From Cellulomonas xiejunii (GTDB taxonomy: Bacteria > Actinomycetota > Actinomycetes > Actinomycetales > Cellulomonadaceae): 64,000 nt of DNA. The stretch spans positions 3,534,001 through 3,598,000 of the forward strand of contig NZ_CP101987.1 in assembly GCF_024508315.1 (NCBI RefSeq), written 5' to 3'. Positions 60,315 to 64,000 of the stretch are shown in pieces. The stretch's first letter is position 1. Every line of letters starts with the position of its first letter. Under the pieces are notes generated by a model. The model saw only the letters and a list, made by a program, of their open reading frames with translations. It was not told the DNA's origin and made no database searches. The translations under genes and the position numbers were made by a program.

Positions 60315-60343
60315 CCACCCCGCCACCGTCGAAGGAGACGAGC

Positions 60344-62311
60344 ATGGGCATCATCCACGTCGCCGTGACCGGCGACGACACCCACCGCGGCGACGAGGGC
60401 GCGCCGCTGCGCACCATCAACGCCGCCGCCGCGAAGGCGATGCCGGGCGACACCGTGCGCGTGCACGAGGGCGTCTACCGCGAGTGGGTCCGCCCGGTGC
60501 GCGGCGGCCTGAGCGACACGCGCCGCATCACGTTCGAGGCCGCGGGCGACCACGTGGTGGTCACGGGCGCCGAGCCCGTGACCGGCTGGACGCGCACGGC
60601 GGACGGCACCTGGCGGGTCGAGGTGCCACACGCCCTGTTCGGCGGCTTCAACCCGTTCGCCGAGGAGCTGTGGGGCGACTGGCTCGTCCCGGGGCAGTAC
60701 GGCGGCAGGCCCACCCGGGGCGACGTGTACCTCGACGGCGTCTCCCTGACCCAGGTGTACGACGTCGAGTCCGTCGCGCACCCCGAGCGGCGCGAGTCCG
60801 TCGTCGACGGCTGGACCAGGACCACGCAGGCGGTCGAGGACCCGGCGTGGTCGCAGGCGGTCTGGTACGCCGAGGTGGGCGACGACGTCACCACGATCTG
60901 GGCGAACTTCCTCGATGCCGACCCGAACGCCGCGCTGACCGAGGTCAACGTGCGCCCCGCGGTGTTCTACCCCGAGCAGCACCACCTCGACTGGATCACG
61001 GTGCGCGGCTTCGAGCTGGCACAGGCGGCGTCGCCCTGGACCCCGCCCACCGCCGACCAGCCCGGCCTCATCGGGCCGAACTGGGCCAAGGGCTGGGTCA
61101 TCGAGGACAACGTCATCCACGACGCGAAGTGCTCGGGGGTCTCGCTCGGCAAGGAGATCTCCACCGGTCACAACTTCGCGGCGGTCCGCGGTGACAAGCC
61201 GGGCTACCAGTACCAGCTCGAGTCGGTGTTCACGGCGCTGGAGCAGGGCTGGTCCAAGGACCGCATCGGCTCGCACGTCGTGCGCCGCAACCACATCTAC
61301 GACTGCGGGCAGAACGGCGTCGTCGGCCACCTGGGCGCGGTGTTCTCGACCATCGAGGACAACCACATCCATCACATCGGCACCAAGCGCGAGTTCTACG
61401 GCTTCGAGATCGCCGGCATCAAGCTGCACGCCGCGATCGACGTGCAGCTCCTCGGCAACCGGATCGACCACTGCACGCTCGGCACCTGGCTCGACTGGCA
61501 GACCCAGGGCACCCGCGTGGCCCGCAACGTCTACCACGCCAACACGCGCGACCTCTTCGTCGAGGTCTCGCACGGCCCCTACCTGGTCGACCACAACGTG
61601 TTCGCCTCACCTGTCGCGATCGAGAACTTCGCGCAGGGCGGCGCGTACGTGAACAACCTCGTCGGCGGCGTCGTGCGCTGCGGGCAGGTCATCGACCGGG
61701 CCACGCAGTACCACCGGCCGCACTCGACGGCGGTGGCCGGGTTCGCGAACATCCTCGGCGGCGACGACCGCTGGATCGGCAACCTGTTCACCGGCGCCGA
61801 CGTCGCCGGCGCGCTGCTGCCCGGCGCGATCTGGCTCGACGCCGCCCCGGCGGCGTCGGGCACCTCCGCCTACGAGGGGTGCCCCGTCGGCTGGGAGGGC
61901 TACCTGGAGGCCGTCAACGCCGCCGAGGGCGACCACGAGCGCTTCGGCACCCAGCGGCAGGGCGTCTACATCCACCACAACGTCTACGCGAACGGCAGCC
62001 GGCCGTTCTCGGGCGAGACGGGCGCCCGGACCGTGAGCGGCGCCGTCGAGGCCGCCGTCGTCGAGGACGGCGACGGCGTGTGGCTGGAGACGACGCTCCC
62101 CGCCGACCTCACGGACGGCCATGTGGGCCTGGTCACGGCGGCCGACCTGCCCCGCGTCCGCTTCGCCGACGCCGACTTCGAGAATCCCGACGGCACCCCC
62201 GTGGCCGCGGACGTCGACCTCCTGGGCGTGTGCAAGGCCTCGGGCATCATGTACCCGGCGGGCCCGCTCGCCGACCTGCCCCTCGGCAGGGCACGCACCA
62301 GGCTGCGCTGA
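60344..62311 (+). CDS. Glycoside hydrolase family 120 beta-xylosidase
   Basis: A 655-residue right-handed beta-helix protein without signal peptide. It matches GH120: start HVAVTGDDTHRGDEGAPLRTI, NPFAEELWGDW, GDVYLDG, then many helix-repeat turns (IEDNVIHD, RRNHIYDCGQNGVV, IEDNHIHHIG). The putative nucleophile D384 (TWLDWQ) and acid/base E407 (VEVSHG) are 23 residues apart, the same spacing as the residues I recall for the Thermoanaerobacterium enzyme. It would release xylose from short oligomers made by the GH10 partner. ATG with GAAGGAGACG. Confidence 0.88.
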   Translation: MGIIHVAVTGDDTHRGDEGAPLRTINAAAAKAMPGDTVRVHEGVYREWVRPVRGGLSDTRRITFEAAGDHVVVTGAEPVTGWTRTADGTWRVEVPHALFGGFNPFAEELWGDWLVPGQYGGRPTRGDVYLDGVSLTQVYDVESVAHPERRESVVDGWTRTTQAVEDPAWSQAVWYAEVGDDVTTIWANFLDADPNAALTEVNVRPAVFYPEQHHLDWITVRGFELAQAASPWTPPTADQPGLIGPNWAKGWVIEDNVIHDAKCSGVSLGKEISTGHNFAAVRGDKPGYQYQLESVFTALEQGWSKDRIGSHVVRRNHIYDCGQNGVVGHLGAVFSTIEDNHIHHIGTKREFYGFEIAGIKLHAAIDVQLLGNRIDHCTLGTWLDWQTQGTRVARNVYHANTRDLFVEVSHGPYLVDHNVFASPVAIENFAQGGAYVNNLVGGVVRCGQVIDRATQYHRPHSTAVAGFANILGGDDRWIGNLFTGADVAGALLPGAIWLDAAPAASGTSAYEGCPVGWEGYLEAVNAAEGDHERFGTQRQGVYIHHNVYANGSRPFSGETGARTVSGAVEAAVVEDGDGVWLETTLPADLTDGHVGLVTAADLPRVRFADADFENPDGTPVAADVDLLGVCKASGIMYPAGPLADLPLGRARTRLR

Positions 62312-62324
62312 CGCCACCTCCCCC

Positions 62325-62416
62325 ACCCCCGCCGAGCGCGGTACACACCGGTCGAGCGCGGCGCATACGAGTACCGCGCTCGGCGGCCGAGTACCGCGCT
62401 CGGCGTGCGGGGGGTG
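62325..62416. repeat. Duplicated hairpin repeat GCCGAGCGCGGTAC, probable terminator
   Basis: GCCGAGCGCGGTAC (62331-62344) can pair with GTACCGCGCTCGGC at 62371-62384 or with an identical second copy at 62391-62404. Outer bases CACCCCC and GGGGGGTG extend the longer stem. It lies 14 bp after the GH120 stop and before the convergent hydrolase gene, so it should terminate both. The same arm core, GCCGAGCGCGG, forms the hairpin after metQ, which points to a family of dispersed repeats used as terminators. Confidence 0.65.
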
Positions 62417-62430
62417 CGCGGGTCGGCGCG

Positions 62431-63420
62431 TCAGCGGACCCCGGCGAGGAAGTCCCGCACGGCGCTGAGATACGCGGTGCGGGGCTCCGCGCGGGAGAGC
62501 GCGAGGTCGTGGACGCCGCCGTCGACCACCACCTCGCGCACGTCCGCACCGAGGCGGGGTACGAGCGCCGCGATCGTCGTGACGTCGAGCACCGTGTCGG
62601 CCGTGTCGAGGTCCGCGCCGTCCACCACGTCGGCGCCCGAGCGTGCGGCCCGGGCGACGAGCACCGGCACCCGGATCCGCAGCCCGCGCGCGACGCGCGC
62701 CTGCCCCGCCCGGACGGCCGCGAGCCAGCCCGCACGCGCGGGTACCCCCTGCGGGCGCTTGAGCGACGTGTCGAAGTCCCACCGCTCGGCCATCCGCCCG
62801 GCGTACCACGACGGCCGGGAGGCCACGACCTGCATGGGACGCCGCCGTGCGAGGGCCCGCAGCGCGCCGTCCTCCAGCGGCCGCACCCACGAGCGCTCGG
62901 ACGACAGGAACGGGCTGTCGAGCACCACCGCGTCCGCGCCCCGACGCGCTCGGTGCGCGTGCGCCCACAGCGCGGCGACCAGCCCGCCGGTGGAGTGCGC
63001 GTGCACGACGACCGGCAACCCCGGCCACGTCCGGCGCGCGACCGCGACCGCGCGGCTCAGGTCCGACGCCTGCTCGCGCAGGTCACCCTGGTAGTGGGGC
63101 AGGTCGCCGGGGCGCAGCGACCGGCCGGCGCGGCGCGCGTCCAGCGCGAGGAACGCCCACCCGGCGTCGACGAACGCGTCGGCCAGGTGCGTCGCGAAGA
63201 AGTAGTCGTTGTAGCCGTGCAGGTGCACCACGACGCCCCGCGGCGCCTCCGGGGCCCGGGGCGGCCGCACCAGGGTGAGCAGGGGTGCCGCACCACCGGC
63301 CGCGACGGCTCGCGCGGACGGCCCCCCGGGCGCCGGTACCCACCCCGGCAGCGTGCACGACTCGTACCCGGCCAGCAGCGTGTCGGGCGACCAGCCGCGC
63401 CGCGTGCCGGGTGACGTCAT
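62431..63420 (-). CDS. Alpha/beta hydrolase
   Basis: A 329-residue serine hydrolase of the monoacylglycerol-lipase or lysophospholipase-like kind. Oxyanion region VVVHLHGYNDYFFATHLAD, nucleophile in VVHAHSTGGLVA (so the elbow is HSTG rather than GxSxG), acid in the VVLDSPFLSSERSW area and histidine in VDGGVHDLALS. ATG overlaps the stop of the MFS gene (63417-63420). Natural substrate unknown; esterase activity is likely. Confidence 0.88.
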   Translation of the reverse strand: MTSPGTRRGWSPDTLLAGYESCTLPGWVPAPGGPSARAVAAGGAAPLLTLVRPPRAPEAPRGVVVHLHGYNDYFFATHLADAFVDAGWAFLALDARRAGRSLRPGDLPHYQGDLREQASDLSRAVAVARRTWPGLPVVVHAHSTGGLVAALWAHAHRARRGADAVVLDSPFLSSERSWVRPLEDGALRALARRRPMQVVASRPSWYAGRMAERWDFDTSLKRPQGVPARAGWLAAVRAGQARVARGLRIRVPVLVARAARSGADVVDGADLDTADTVLDVTTIAALVPRLGADVREVVVDGGVHDLALSRAEPRTAYLSAVRDFLAGVR

Positions 63421-64000
63421 GCGCCGTCCGCGAGCAGGTCGCGCCGTCCCTCGACGCCGCGGCCGCGCGGGTACCGCACCGGCAGGAAGAGCAGCAGGCC
63501 GAGCACCAGCACCGCGACGATCCCGAGGATCCCCCAGTACTGCGCGCCGCCCAGGCCGATCGCGATCGAGAACGCGGCGGGCGCCAGGAACGTCGCCGCG
63601 CGCCCGGTCGTGGCGTACAGGCCGAACAGCTCGGTCTCCCGGCCGGGGTCGGCCAGCCGTGCCAGCAGGCCGCGCGACGCGGACTGCGCGGGCCCGACGC
63701 ACGCCGCGAGCACCAGTCCGCCGACCCAGAAGGCCCGCGCCCCCGCGTCGTGCAGGAGGAAGACGGCCGTGCCGGCGATGACGAGCACCACGAGCGACCA
63801 CGTGACCAGCAGCCGCGGCCCGTACCGGTCGTCGAGCCAGCCCGCACCGATGGTCGCGGCACCGGCGACGACGTTCGCGGCGATGCCGAACATGATGACG
63901 TCGCTCGCGGAGAACCCGAACGACCCGGCCGCGATCACGCCGCCGAACGTGAACACGCCCGTGAGCCCGTCACGGAACACCGCGGACGCGACGAGGAAGC
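63417..64000 (-). CDS. MFS transporter, UMF1-like, 5' end outside the window
   Basis: The C-terminal part (about 194 residues seen) of a major facilitator protein; the frame is open to the right edge, with FLVASAVFRDGLTGVFTFGGV continuing upstream codons. Six hydrophobic segments correspond to helices 7-12. The loop WLDDRYGPRLLV holds the conserved D-R-(F/Y)-G-(R/P) motif, and FGLYATTGRAATFLAP resembles the UMF1/BtlA branch. It is coupled to the alpha/beta hydrolase gene by the ATGA overlap. Substrate unknown. Confidence 0.88.
   Translation of the reverse strand, partial: FLVASAVFRDGLTGVFTFGGVIAAGSFGFSASDVIMFGIAANVVAGAATIGAGWLDDRYGPRLLVTWSLVVLVIAGTAVFLLHDAGARAFWVGGLVLAACVGPAQSASRGLLARLADPGRETELFGLYATTGRAATFLAPAAFSIAIGLGGAQYWGILGIVAVLVLGLLLFLPVRYPRGRGVEGRRDLLADGA

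Noticed and set aside
1..64000. CRISPR arrays, Cas genes or restriction-modification genes
   Set aside because: No regularly spaced repeats were seen, and no gene carries Cas, methylase or restriction-enzyme motifs. The methyltransferase at 17391 is the RNA enzyme Hen1.

Overview
The window is very GC-rich with strongly GC-biased third codon positions. It carries mycothiol-type and F420-type enzymes, a PadR/HAAS cluster, the actinobacterial small SRP RNA next to dnaX-recR, and many plant-polysaccharide hydrolases (families GH6, GH10, GH81, GH120). This points to a cellulolytic actinobacterium of the Micrococcales, most likely Cellulomonas or a close relative. That assignment is inferred from gene content.

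Layout. 0-12.3 kb is core: an ABC-2 exporter running off the left edge, a DUF5063 protein, the recR-DUF3060-dnaX block, an ABC exporter whose ATPase and permease now form one reading frame, SRP RNA, a membrane protein, an amidohydrolase and an AAA ATPase. 12.4-14.6 kb is an AT-richer three-gene insert: a TIGR04255 protein, a helix-turn-helix protein with an MbcA/ParS-like tail, and an unrecognised 228-aa protein. It is the best candidate here for an undescribed toxin-antitoxin or defence module. 14.8-18.85 kb is the Pnkp/Hen1 RNA-repair operon. 19.7-23.9 kb is a second accessory patch: an AbiE type IV toxin-antitoxin locus whose toxin gene has been split by about 2.4 kb of mosaic DNA (a zinc-finger gene, twin HTH genes, two small membrane-protein genes, a broken GH6 cellulase). 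It lies against the 3' end of a tRNA-Ser(GGA) gene.

24-39 kb is mostly chromosomal housekeeping: a DUF2993 protein, small conserved proteins, an M48 protease, cold-shock protein, a PadR regulator with three HAAS-like membrane paralogues, a three-gene phospholipid operon, a LytR_C protein, a uracil/xanthine permease and a GT87-type glycosyltransferase. 39.3-44.2 kb, on the minus strand, is a compact exopolysaccharide operon: a processive GT2 synthase, a HlyD-like protein and a membrane-anchored GH81 endo-1,3-beta-glucanase. The set suggests synthesis and trimming of a curdlan-like beta-glucan. 44.4-48.3 kb has an LLM oxidoreductase, a DUF1684 protein, a Nei-type DNA glycosylase and a tyrosine phosphatase. 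48.5-51.4 kb is the methionine importer metNIQ.

51.4-62.4 kb is a xylan-oligosaccharide utilisation locus. On the minus strand run a sugar-binding lipoprotein, two permeases and four oxidative-type enzymes (SDR, Gfo/Idh/MocA, VOC, fuconolactonase-like). On the plus strand run a LacI regulator, a cytoplasmic GH10 xylanase and a GH120 beta-xylosidase. Matching GAAAGTTTC operator-like palindromes lie in the divergent promoter region and directly before the xylanase, so one LacI protein probably controls both arms: import, intracellular hydrolysis, then oxidative catabolism. An alpha/beta hydrolase and a partial MFS transporter close the window.
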